DNA of 64,000 nt from CAZNUP01 sp964609775 (GTDB taxonomy: Bacteria; Patescibacteriota; Microgenomatia; JAMCZE01). Numbering within the stretch: the stretch's first letter is position 1; the number at the start of each line of letters is the position of its first letter. The position numbers were made by a program, and so were the translations under genes. The stretch covers positions 1 through 64,000 of the forward strand of contig CAZSSJ010000002.1 of assembly GCA_964609775.1 (NCBI GenBank), read 5' to 3'. Shown piece after piece: positions 1 through 5,957 of this stretch. Below the pieces are notes generated by a model. That model searched no databases and had not been told where the DNA came from. It saw nothing but the letters and a program-made list of their open reading frames with translations.

Positions 1-5
1 AGACA

Positions 6-25
6 CCACGGGCGTAAGCCCGTGG
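6..25. repeat. Perfect 8-bp palindrome with GTAA loop
   Basis: CCACGGGC at 6-13 and GCCCGTGG at 18-25 are exact reverse complements around a GTAA tetraloop. The shape resembles REP-type or IS200/IS605-end hairpins. No transposase is visible in the window. The sortase reading frame runs open through it to the window edge, so it may lie inside the coding sequence, encoding a TTGVSPWSF-like stretch. Confidence 0.6.
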
Positions 26-55
26 AGTTTCATAAATGGAAGAAAAGTTGGTCTC

Positions 56-646
56 ATGTTGGTTGTCATAGGCTTGGGTCTACTAGTATTCCCTGCTGCC
101 TATAAGACAGAAAATGATTGGGGACAGCGATTGAGAGCCGAAATGAAAGACAAAACCGTGACTAAAAAAATCTCGATTTTAACTTCTGGTCAAAAGCCAT
201 CTCCAGCTGAACCAATCAAAATCGACGCTCAGCTTCTTTCCGAAAAAGAACCTAGCCAACCACCACAGCGAATCGTCATTCCTGCACTTAATCTTGATCT
301 TCCCGTCGTCGAAGCCAAAGTGGTCAACGGTTTTTGGGAGCTCTCCCAGACCTCGGCTTCTCACGGAGTAGGCTCCGCTAATCCCGGTGAGCCGGGGAAC
401 GTCGTCATCTTTGCCCACGCCCGGGACGACCTCTTCGGCCCCCTTCGCAATCTAAAAAAAGACATCATTATCTATGTTCTCACTAAAGACCGCTGGTACA
501 GCTATTCAACTGAAGATATAAAACTCGTTGATCCCAGTGATATCCAAGTCATTGCCCCAACTCCCGCTGAAACTCTAACGCTCTACACTTGCAGCGGTTT
601 TCTGGACACTAAACGATTGATTGTTACTGCCCGCCCGAAGCGCTAG
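56..646 (+). CDS. Sortase family transpeptidase (class D/E-like), possibly 5'-truncated
   Basis: A membrane-anchored cysteine transpeptidase of the sortase family, which attaches surface proteins or crosslinks pilins outside the membrane. A hydrophobic N-terminal segment (about residues 1-16) is followed by a linker and a sortase barrel beginning near RIVIPALNLDLPV (residue 72). Catalytic residues are visible: His121 in VIFAHARDD, Cys179 in LYTCSG and Arg187 in KRLIVTAR. The ATG at 56 gives a membrane segment with no basic residues before it, and the frame stays open to the window start with no GTG or TTG start, so the true start probably lies upstream. No classical LPXTG substrate is visible nearby. 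It converges on the surface-protein operon. Confidence 0.85.
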   Translation: MLVVIGLGLLVFPAAYKTENDWGQRLRAEMKDKTVTKKISILTSGQKPSPAEPIKIDAQLLSEKEPSQPPQRIVIPALNLDLPVVEAKVVNGFWELSQTSASHGVGSANPGEPGNVVIFAHARDDLFGPLRNLKKDIIIYVLTKDRWYSYSTEDIKLVDPSDIQVIAPTPAETLTLYTCSGFLDTKRLIVTARPKR

Positions 647-664
647 TGCCGGCTAGACGAAGCC

Positions 665-710
665 GAAAAAAACTCCTGCCCGGGTCCGATTGCGGTTCCG
701 GGCAAGAGTC
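665..710 (-). terminator. Intrinsic terminator of the surface-protein operon
   Basis: Read on the minus strand, a TGCCCGG/CCGGGCA stem extended by flanking CTC/GAG bases is followed by a run of seven T (complement of the A run 666-672). It sits directly after the stop of the two-repeat protein gene and may also stop transcription from the convergent sortase gene. Confidence 0.75.
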
Positions 711-732
711 AAGGCTCAAAAGAGAAAGAGAA

Positions 733-1332
733 CTACAGAGTGTTTCCTCCTCCCGCCACGTCAACTGTCGTTTCCGCAGTTGATACTCCTGATTCCACTG
801 TGGTCGTCCCGTCAGTGTTGCCATTGGCCTTATTCTTTCCAGTTTTAGCCTTGGCCTTGGCAGAAGTCAGAGCCCAAGTCTTGCTTTTCTGCTTGACCTT
901 TTTGACATTGACCACCACCTCGTTAACATCGTTGTTGGATTTAAACCCGTTTCCGGAAATTTCATTATCCCCGGATGGGGCCAGTTGCCCGTCGCAACCG
1001 CAACACGGATCGATGGCCACATTGTCCCCTCCAGTCACCGTGACGCCGACCGTTGCCGTGGCGTCGCCGCTGGTCACCGAGACATTGCCGCCGGTGTTCC
1101 AATTAGCCTGATTCTGGCCACTGTTAGCCGTCGACGAGGCGTTTGTAATTGCCACCGTTGAACTATTTTGATAGACCGCGCACTTGGAAACACCGACAGA
1201 GTTAATGGTGTTTGTTGACAAAGCTCCGTTTCCACTGATAGTGTTATCAGCCAGTGCCGCTGGAGCAATCAATGAACCAATAAGTCCAACTGTTGCTAAA
1301 CCAACCGTCGCTTTAGAAATAAATTTTTTCAT
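733..1332 (-). CDS. Secreted protein with two tandem ~75-residue repeats
   Basis: Not assigned to a family. A signal peptide (MKKFISKATVGLA...APAALA, about residues 1-28) is followed by two copies of one pattern. Each begins DN-x-ISGNG-x2-S-x-N and ends with a TG/SG-x-N-x-AN-x-NT-x-G, a V-x-SG stretch and GG-x-N. The halves are joined by a Cys-rich turn (DPCCGCDG). The low-complexity N/G/T/V content suggests a beta-rich, solenoid-like surface protein. Translation is supported by a strong Shine-Dalgarno (AAGGGGGTG on minus, complement of 1342-1350) eight bases before ATG, so this last gene of the operon may be well expressed in its own right. It lies 18 nt after the RTX gene and just before the terminator. 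Confidence 0.8.
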   Translation of the reverse strand: MKKFISKATVGLATVGLIGSLIAPAALADNTISGNGALSTNTINSVGVSKCAVYQNSSTVAITNASSTANSGQNQANWNTGGNVSVTSGDATATVGVTVTGGDNVAIDPCCGCDGQLAPSGDNEISGNGFKSNNDVNEVVVNVKKVKQKSKTWALTSAKAKAKTGKNKANGNTDGTTTVESGVSTAETTVDVAGGGNTL

Positions 1333-1350
1333 CTGTTAATCACCCCCTTT

Positions 1351-2382
1351 CTATAATTCACAATGCATTCTCACTTCCGTCTCACACGTGTCCGTTCCGT
1401 TTCCTCCGTCGGCAGAATCATTTCCTCCGCTGCCGAGGAGCAAGTCTTGCCCGTTTCCTCCACTCATTTGGTCATTGTCGTCTCCCCCCGTCACGCTGTC
1501 GTTGCCGTTCCCGCCGTCGATGATGTTGGCCCCGTCTCCTGCCAAAATTGTGTCGTTGCCATTTCCCCCGTCAATTCTGTCATCCCCGCTTCCGGCAGTA
1601 ATGAGGTCTGCACTGTTTCCGCCGCCGATCCGGTTGTTTCCCTCCATATCAATTAATATGTCTTCTCCGTTCCCGCCGGAAAGAGTGTCGTTGCCCGGCC
1701 CCCCCACAATGCAGTCGGCATTGTTTCCCCCGTCAACCACGTCGTTTCCCTCGAGGGCAAAAATCAAATTCTTTTTGTTGTTGCCTCTAAGGCGATCATT
1801 TCCCGCCGTCCCGAAAATCGGTGTCCCATATTGCGCCGGATTGCCACACTCTGCCGGAACGGGAACGGCAACCCCGATGTGCAGATCAAAAGTGACATTG
1901 GCCTTTTGAAATTCATTTCCCGCTGTTGTTTTAAATGTAGCCGTAATATGATAAGTATCCGCTGCTCCTGAAGACAAAGTCGTCAAAGCAATTCCGTCGG
2001 GAGAGTTGCTGTCAGAAGCAAAATCGGCGAGAGTTTTTGTTCCCAGCGTCCCGCCATATAAATCTCCCCCGCCGTCAGAAATGACAATCTCCATGACACT
2101 TGAAAGATTGTCCGGATCATTGGTGGTCACACTCCTGATCCCCACCGGTCGGGAGGTGGGGGCGTTATTCGTCACCGTCACGTCTCGACTCTCACTGTCC
2201 CCCGGCGCCATGCCCGCAATCGTAAAAATTGGCTGCCCTTCCGCCACTCCCCAATCCACCGTCAAATCCCCAACCGCGTAGGCCGTAGAGGACTCAGTTA
2301 AAAAGTTCAACCCACCACTAAAATAAATTAAAGCGGAAGTTACGCAAATTAATAAGAAGACTCTAATAATTCTTTTTCTCAT
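1351..2382 (-). CDS. TasA/camelysin-like domain fused to RTX calcium-binding repeats
   Basis: A secreted protein in two parts. Residues 1-36 look like a signal peptide. Residues about 37-172 (starting VGDLTVDWG, with the PGDSESRDVTVTN strand typical of TasA/camelysin beta-sandwiches) form an immunoglobulin-like domain. Residues about 187-333 are RTX repeats of the GGNGNDT-x-x-GG type, around 15 nonapeptides, which in known proteins fold as a calcium-loaded beta-roll. No protease or lipase domain is present, so a structural or adhesive role is inferred. It ends with a short Cys-containing tail (CETEVRMHCEL). The start lies one base past the stop of the preceding gene (TGATATG), suggesting coupled translation. 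Confidence 0.85.
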   Translation of the reverse strand: MRKRIIRVFLLICVTSALIYFSGGLNFLTESSTAYAVGDLTVDWGVAEGQPIFTIAGMAPGDSESRDVTVTNNAPTSRPVGIRSVTTNDPDNLSSVMEIVISDGGGDLYGGTLGTKTLADFASDSNSPDGIALTTLSSGAADTYHITATFKTTAGNEFQKANVTFDLHIGVAVPVPAECGNPAQYGTPIFGTAGNDRLRGNNKKNLIFALEGNDVVDGGNNADCIVGGPGNDTLSGGNGEDILIDMEGNNRIGGGNSADLITAGSGDDRIDGGNGNDTILAGDGANIIDGGNGNDSVTGGDDNDQMSGGNGQDLLLGSGGNDSADGGNGTDTCETEVRMHCEL

Positions 2383-2383
2383 A

Positions 2384-2998
2384 TCAGTTTGTCAAGCCAG
2401 GCGTTGGTGTTGCATTAGAAACCCAATCACCTACAGTATCTGTATCAACTCCATTAGGACTTCTTGCCATAGATTGTCCTGACCCATTGACGCCCAGTCC
2501 CGTAAACGCATCATGGTTGCTGGCATAGCTCATTTTGTCAATCTCATTGTTTGATGAATCACTCAAAACCAGCTTGTCTCCACTAGCGTTTAATCCACTT
2601 CCAACAGTTCCGTTACTCAATTGAATTTTTATCGCCGACGCAGGAATAACCAACGTGCTTGTACTGGGAACAACCACAGCAAACCCTCCAGCTGGAATGG
2701 GTGAGACCGATGGAAAAGTGTCATCAGAATCAGCGTCCGCAACTTTCCAACCGGTAACATCAACGGGAGAACCTCCCGAATTGTATAATTCTACCCATTC
2801 TTCAGAATCGGTCGCAGAGTTAACGGCCTCATTAATGATTATCTTTCCCGGTTGTGGGGTTGGAAATTCTGCTGCAGCCGTAAAGGTGTTTGCTGCCGAC
2901 TGTGCCGTATCGGAAAACAAGGCATGGGTCACTTGATAGGAAACCCCCACCAAACCAAACAACAACACCGCAACGAAGAGCAGATATCTTGCTTTCAT
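2384..2998 (-). CDS. Surface protein with SipW-type signal peptide and lamin-tail domain
   Basis: The N-terminus carries a hydrophobic helix followed by ALFSDTAQSAANTF (residues 27-39), the A-x-FSD signature of SipW-processed TasA-type precursors. Residues about 52-195 form a lamin tail domain: IIINEAV, EEWVELYN and a GWKVAD strand are characteristic. Bacterial lamin-tail domains occur on secreted proteins and are thought to mediate binding or surface attachment. The start overlaps the stop of the signal peptidase gene by four bases, so enzyme and probable substrate are translationally coupled. Confidence 0.85.
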   Translation of the reverse strand: MKARYLLFVAVLLFGLVGVSYQVTHALFSDTAQSAANTFTAAAEFPTPQPGKIIINEAVNSATDSEEWVELYNSGGSPVDVTGWKVADADSDDTFPSVSPIPAGGFAVVVPSTSTLVIPASAIKIQLSNGTVGSGLNASGDKLVLSDSSNNEIDKMSYASNHDAFTGLGVNGSGQSMARSPNGVDTDTVGDWVSNATPTPGLTN

Positions 2999-3555
2999 GA
3001 ATAGTTCATGCCCATCTGGGCAAGCAGTTTTTTCTCAATTTCCTTTTCCATCTCTCGTTTAATGTTCAAAATTTCCAGCCCGATAAAAATCACCGTCGGT
3101 GTGACAACCAGCCCGATGAATCCATAGGGGTTTTTCAACAAATCTGACAACCGGCCGATCTCTGGAACAAAAAAGATCTCTTTCCCAATGATGTCTTTGG
3201 AACTGATCACTTCAGAATCCGCTTGCCCATTTGCATCCCCCTTTGTCCGGTAGAAAATGTCTCCATTCTTAATTGTTGATTGAAAGATTCGATGAGTGAC
3301 CGTCAAACCGGCCTTATTTTTAAAAGCGACAATGTCATTAAATGAATATGTTTGTTGGGGTTGAACAAAGACGACCGAGCCCACAGGGACCGTCGGTTGC
3401 ATGCTTCCGGAGAGCACTGTGAAGCTCCGCAATCCTCCCAGCACATCTGCTTTGGAAGTGACAAGCGTAAAGGCCGCTAGCAGAAGTGCCGCTAAAAAAA
3501 GGGCTGTCAAAAACGCTCTGAAAAATTTTACAGTGAATTCCAAATTATTTATCAT
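2995..3555 (-). CDS. sipW: SipW-type (ER/archaeal-type) signal peptidase I
   Basis: A membrane serine protease that cleaves secretory signal peptides outside the membrane. One N-terminal transmembrane helix (about 12-32) precedes the catalytic box SGSMQP with Ser51. The second catalytic position is His88 in VTHRI rather than the Lys of the standard bacterial enzyme, which defines the S26B/SipW class. The GDANG...D box is at 106-113. A second helix (about 145-163) and a charged tail follow. It sits between two genes whose products carry A-x-FSD signal peptides, which strongly suggests it processes them. No Shine-Dalgarno is evident before its ATG. Confidence 0.92.
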   Translation of the reverse strand: MINNLEFTVKFFRAFLTALFLAALLLAAFTLVTSKADVLGGLRSFTVLSGSMQPTVPVGSVVFVQPQQTYSFNDIVAFKNKAGLTVTHRIFQSTIKNGDIFYRTKGDANGQADSEVISSKDIIGKEIFFVPEIGRLSDLLKNPYGFIGLVVTPTVIFIGLEILNIKREMEKEIEKKLLAQMGMNYS

Positions 3556-3608
3556 TTTTAATTTTATTGATAATTGCTCATTGATAATTGATAATTTTCG
3601 TCCCCAAC

Positions 3609-3641
3609 CTGATGGCGGGAGGGCAGACCACCCGCCACCAG
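3609..3641 (-). promoter_or_regulatory. Intergenic hairpin between the TasA-like and sipW genes
   Basis: An 11-bp stem (3609-3619 with 3631-3641) has an 11-nt loop. On the minus-strand RNA all positions pair (one G-U), while on the plus strand there is a mismatch, so it fits an RNA element of the minus-strand operon. No T-run follows, so partial attenuation or mRNA processing is more likely than termination. The rest of 3556-3608 is AT-rich with repeated CAATTATCAA units. Confidence 0.55.
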
Positions 3642-3648
3642 TTGTCCA

Positions 3649-4233
3649 TTAAGGCGTCTGAGTCGCATCAAAGACCAAATTAAATCCTACACTATCGGAA
3701 GTGACGGTACTGGTTGTTGGAACCTTAACTGTCATTGTACAGAGAGCCTCATCGGTACCTCCTCCATTAGCAGTAAGGTCGCCAGGTAATAGACTATTTA
3801 GTGATGCAGGTGTAACTGATAAACTAGCGAGAGTTGTATCTGGTACTGTAGTTACTACGCTGTCTCCCCCTCTTGTGCAAGAAAATCCCAATGTTATTTC
3901 AGACTGTAAAGTAACATTACCGGTTAATCCAGTAACTTTTACTGTATTATCCAAACCAATCGCCGCAGTACTGGCGTCTCTTAGCCAAAATTTATAATCT
4001 TTTGAGTAGCCAGGAAATAGTCCGGTATCTGAAAAACCGGCGATATTATCTACATAATCAGTTAACGGGTCGGCCATTGGATCCGTGGCTATTTTTAGAT
4101 CTGCATTACCCGTTGTAAACGAGTTATTAGTTGCAGTGGAGGTGTCGCTAAAGTAAGCAAACGTTGCCCCACCCATGAGGGCGAGAGCCGAGAGAATTGA
4201 AATTACACTAAACGCTATTTTTCGATTAATCAT
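3649..4233 (-). CDS. TasA/camelysin-like filament protein
   Basis: A 194-residue secreted protein. The N-terminal helix ends in ATFAYFSDTSTATNNSF (residues 23-39), the SipW-dependent signal typical of TasA, camelysin and related biofilm filament subunits. The remaining ~150 residues are beta-rich, with the GNADLKI strand after cleavage and an LFPGYSKDYKFWLRD strand. Two Cys (GFSC and ALC) could form a disulfide. It is the first gene of the operon and has a perfect Shine-Dalgarno (AGGAGGTG, complement of 4241-4248) seven bases before ATG. That is rare among the genes here and consistent with a highly made structural subunit. Camelysin is annotated as a peptidase, but no protease motif is apparent. 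Confidence 0.88.
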   Translation of the reverse strand: MINRKIAFSVISILSALALMGGATFAYFSDTSTATNNSFTTGNADLKIATDPMADPLTDYVDNIAGFSDTGLFPGYSKDYKFWLRDASTAAIGLDNTVKVTGLTGNVTLQSEITLGFSCTRGGDSVVTTVPDTTLASLSVTPASLNSLLPGDLTANGGGTDEALCTMTVKVPTTSTVTSDSVGFNLVFDATQTP

Positions 4234-4240
4234 TATTTTT

Positions 4241-4248
4241 CACCTCCT
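4241..4248 (-). promoter_or_regulatory. Strong Shine-Dalgarno of the TasA-like gene
   Basis: On the minus strand AGGAGGTG lies seven bases before ATG, a near-perfect complement to the 16S tail. Most other genes in the window lack such a site. Confidence 0.85.
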
Positions 4249-4253
4249 CTCCT

Positions 4254-4296
4254 AGAAACTCTTTGCGATTTGCTTGCAAAGAGCATTAGAGTTTCT
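4254..4296 (-). promoter_or_regulatory. Two overlapping, mutually exclusive hairpins next to the ribosome binding site
   Basis: Outer stem: 4254-4262 pairs perfectly with 4288-4296 (9 bp). Alternative inner stem: 4259-4266 pairs with 4276-4283 (8 bp). They share bases 4259-4262, so both cannot form fully at once. The element lies 5 bp from the Shine-Dalgarno of the TasA-like gene. Confidence 0.5.
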
Positions 4297-4300
4297 TGGA

Positions 4301-4365
4301 CCCTTCCGAAGCGAGTGCTTGAGAGCCCCGATTTAATCGGGGGCTCAAACATGAGCGAAGGAGGG
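4301..4365 (-). promoter_or_regulatory. Long hairpin in the surface-operon leader
   Basis: CCCCGAT (4326-4332) and ATCGGGG (4336-4342) form the apical stem. GAG/CTC and TTGAG/CTCAA extend it with a bulge, and CCCTTCC/GGAGGG-like arms close a roughly 60-nt structure. No T-run follows. Confidence 0.5.
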
Positions 4366-4387
4366 CTACCAATTTTTGCCAAAATTT

Positions 4388-4456
4388 AACCAGCCATCTG
4401 GGCAGACCCCGCTATGTTGCCTTTCTTGCGAAACGACACATAGGTAATGGCTGGTT
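4388..4456 (-). ncRNA. Candidate three-way-junction structured leader RNA
   Basis: Bases 4388-4397 pair perfectly with 4447-4456 (10 bp), closing a domain with two internal hairpins. One is CTATGT/ACATAG (4412-4417 with 4438-4443), topped by a TTTC-TTGC-GAAA hairpin (4422-4433). The other is GGG-CAGA-CCC (4400-4409). Read on minus it lies about 155 nt before the TasA-like start codon. The compact junction resembles a riboswitch or leader RNA in shape, but I cannot assign it to a known family. Confidence 0.45.
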
Positions 4457-4705
4457 TCGTGAATATCGTGAATATTGTGTTTGATAATCGGGCAGGCAGG
4501 TCATTGAATTGAGAAGGCAGAAATGAGAAGGGAAAAATAATTAAACTTCTCACTTCTCAACTCTCAAGTCTCACTTCGGTGTTGCCTCCGATTGCGGTCA
4601 GCGAGGACAAGAATACCAGTGCCAAAAGAGAACCTGTCAATTCTGACAAAATACGTCGAAAAGGCATCAGGCAAAGAAACCGTCGGATAAACTAAAAATC
4701 CTCCT

Positions 4706-4733
4706 TTGAGGCGGGAAAAATATCTGTTATGAT
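4706..4733 (+). promoter_or_regulatory. Leaderless promoter of the CAP gene
   Basis: TTGAGG (4706-4711), a 16-bp spacer and TATGAT (4728-4733) are followed by exactly six bases and then the ATG at 4740. Transcription would start at or next to the A of ATG, and no Shine-Dalgarno precedes it. Confidence 0.65.
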
Positions 4734-4739
4734 GTTTTC

Positions 4740-5678
4740 ATGAGATTCTTGGACTATTTGCTTCACCTCTTCACTCCCCGCTACTCTAACAACCATCGCG
4801 CTCGACTTCTGCACCCATCAGTTCTTTCGCTCTACATCGTCATCCTCGTCATCTTTCAACTCTCGGTGTCGACTTTTGCTCATTTTCAGCCCGAAGTCCT
4901 CGGCTATGCCACAAACATCTCTGTCCAGGATCTTCTAAGTGGCACCAACGCCAAAAGATTGGCTGCCGGAGTTTCCCCGCTTCGACTCGACGATCAGCTC
5001 ACCAAGGCTGCTGCCGCCAAAGCCGCAGACATGTTTGCCCATCAATATTGGGCGCACATCTCGCCTTCGGGAACAAGTCCGTGGACATTCGTTGCTCAAG
5101 CAGGCTATAACTATCTTTTTGCCGGCGAAAACCTCGCCCGAGATTTTGCCGATTCTGCCAGCGTTGTCGAAGCCTGGATGAAGTCCTCTACCCACCGGGA
5201 AAATCTCCTCGACCGCCGCTATGAAGACATCGGCCTTGCCGTCGTTAATGGCAAATATGGTGGCAGCGAAACCACCCTTGTCGTCCAGACTTTCGGCAAA
5301 CGCGCCAGCGCGGAAGCCAGCGTCGAAGCCAAGACTCCAACCAAAAACCTCCTTCTCTCATCACCAGTCGCCTCAATATCGGCGACTTCTTCGGCCACGC
5401 CGGGGTCTCAATCGCTACCGCCGGAAAAGACACCTTCAACCGGAATCATTCTCCAGACCGAATCCGTTGATGTCCAACCAAAAATCGACTTGCCATCTCT
5501 AGTCAAATTGGTCTCTTTAAGCTTGACCGTTTTCTTAATCAGCCTTCTTGCTCTCGACGCCGTTCTTGTCTATCGTCGGCGCCAAATTCGCGTTTCCGGA
5601 CACACTTTTGCCCACTTTCTCATCCTATTCACAATTATGGCCGTCATCAGTCTTGTGACCAGAGGAGCAATTCTTTAA
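4740..5678 (+). CDS. Membrane-anchored CAP (SCP/PR1-like) domain protein
   Basis: A 312-residue extracytoplasmic protein. A transmembrane helix at about 29-48 is followed by a CAP domain (about 62-187). The family tetrad is visible as His106 (YWAHISPSG), Glu130 (AGENLA), Glu144 (VVEAW) and His152 (STHRENLL). A low-complexity linker precedes two C-terminal helices (about 253-275 and 288-309). Bacterial CAP proteins are secreted or surface proteins of uncertain activity. Here the double C-terminal anchor would hold the domain at the envelope. The gene opens a short plus-strand unit with the small membrane protein and RmlA-like gene, divergent from the TasA-like operon. The start is fixed by the promoter spacing and lack of any upstream alternative. 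Confidence 0.9.
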   Translation: MRFLDYLLHLFTPRYSNNHRARLLHPSVLSLYIVILVIFQLSVSTFAHFQPEVLGYATNISVQDLLSGTNAKRLAAGVSPLRLDDQLTKAAAAKAADMFAHQYWAHISPSGTSPWTFVAQAGYNYLFAGENLARDFADSASVVEAWMKSSTHRENLLDRRYEDIGLAVVNGKYGGSETTLVVQTFGKRASAEASVEAKTPTKNLLLSSPVASISATSSATPGSQSLPPEKTPSTGIILQTESVDVQPKIDLPSLVKLVSLSLTVFLISLLALDAVLVYRRRQIRVSGHTFAHFLILFTIMAVISLVTRGAIL

Positions 5679-5679
5679 C

Positions 5680-5952
5680 ATGATCCATAAAATTGTTCAT
5701 TTATTTCGCCACGCTTTCGACTTTCTCCTCTTGTTAACAATCATCATTCTCGGACTTGTTGGCATTATCTACTATTCCTTTGACATCGCTGGACAAGTCC
5801 TCATCGTCATCCTTCTATCATTTGCCTATACTGTGTGGGGCGTCTTTCACCACTATCACGACCGGAATTTGACAAAGGGAATTATTCTGGAGTATGCTGC
5901 CGTTGCCTCACTGGTGGCGCTCGTTCTAATCATTTTCCTGCTCACCATCTAG
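5680..5952 (+). CDS. Small three-helix membrane protein
   Basis: Ninety residues with three hydrophobic helices (about 14-33, 36-55 and 68-89) separated by a His-rich basic loop (HHYHDRNLTKG). I do not recognise a family. It follows the CAP gene by one base and precedes the nucleotidyltransferase by five, so it belongs to the same transcript and is probably an envelope accessory protein. Confidence 0.75.
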   Translation: MIHKIVHLFRHAFDFLLLLTIIILGLVGIIYYSFDIAGQVLIVILLSFAYTVWGVFHHYHDRNLTKGIILEYAAVASLVALVLIIFLLTI

Positions 5953-5957
5953 CCAAA

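Larger units (their letters stand above)
4234..4739. other. 500-bp non-coding region between divergent transcription units
   Basis: No credible gene. It contains the leader of the minus-strand surface operon (hairpins listed separately) and the promoter of the CAP gene. Between them (about 4480-4700) lie imperfect inverted repeats built on TGAGAAG/CTTCTCA, a small CAC-TTCG-GTG hairpin, and an 11-mer TCCGATTGCGGT that also occurs in the terminator region near 685-696. Confidence 0.6.

Noticed and set aside
740..1909. Plus-strand open frames at 740-1111 and 1388-1909
   Set aside because: They are antisense shadows of the two-repeat protein and the RTX gene: repetitive coding strands create long open frames opposite, and the minus frames have signal peptides and recognisable domains.
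1..4233. LPXTG-type sortase substrates
   Set aside because: None of the surface proteins ends in a sorting signal (LPXTG, helix, basic tail), so the sortase cannot be paired with a substrate here.
4388..4456. Class I c-di-GMP riboswitch
   Set aside because: Topology and position are suggestive, but the conserved aptamer bases are not present clearly; kept only as an unassigned structured RNA.
5835..5957. Upstream extension of the RmlA-like gene
   Set aside because: The extra residues are a frame shadow of the small membrane protein, and the nucleotide-binding motif starts precisely at the ATG at 5958.
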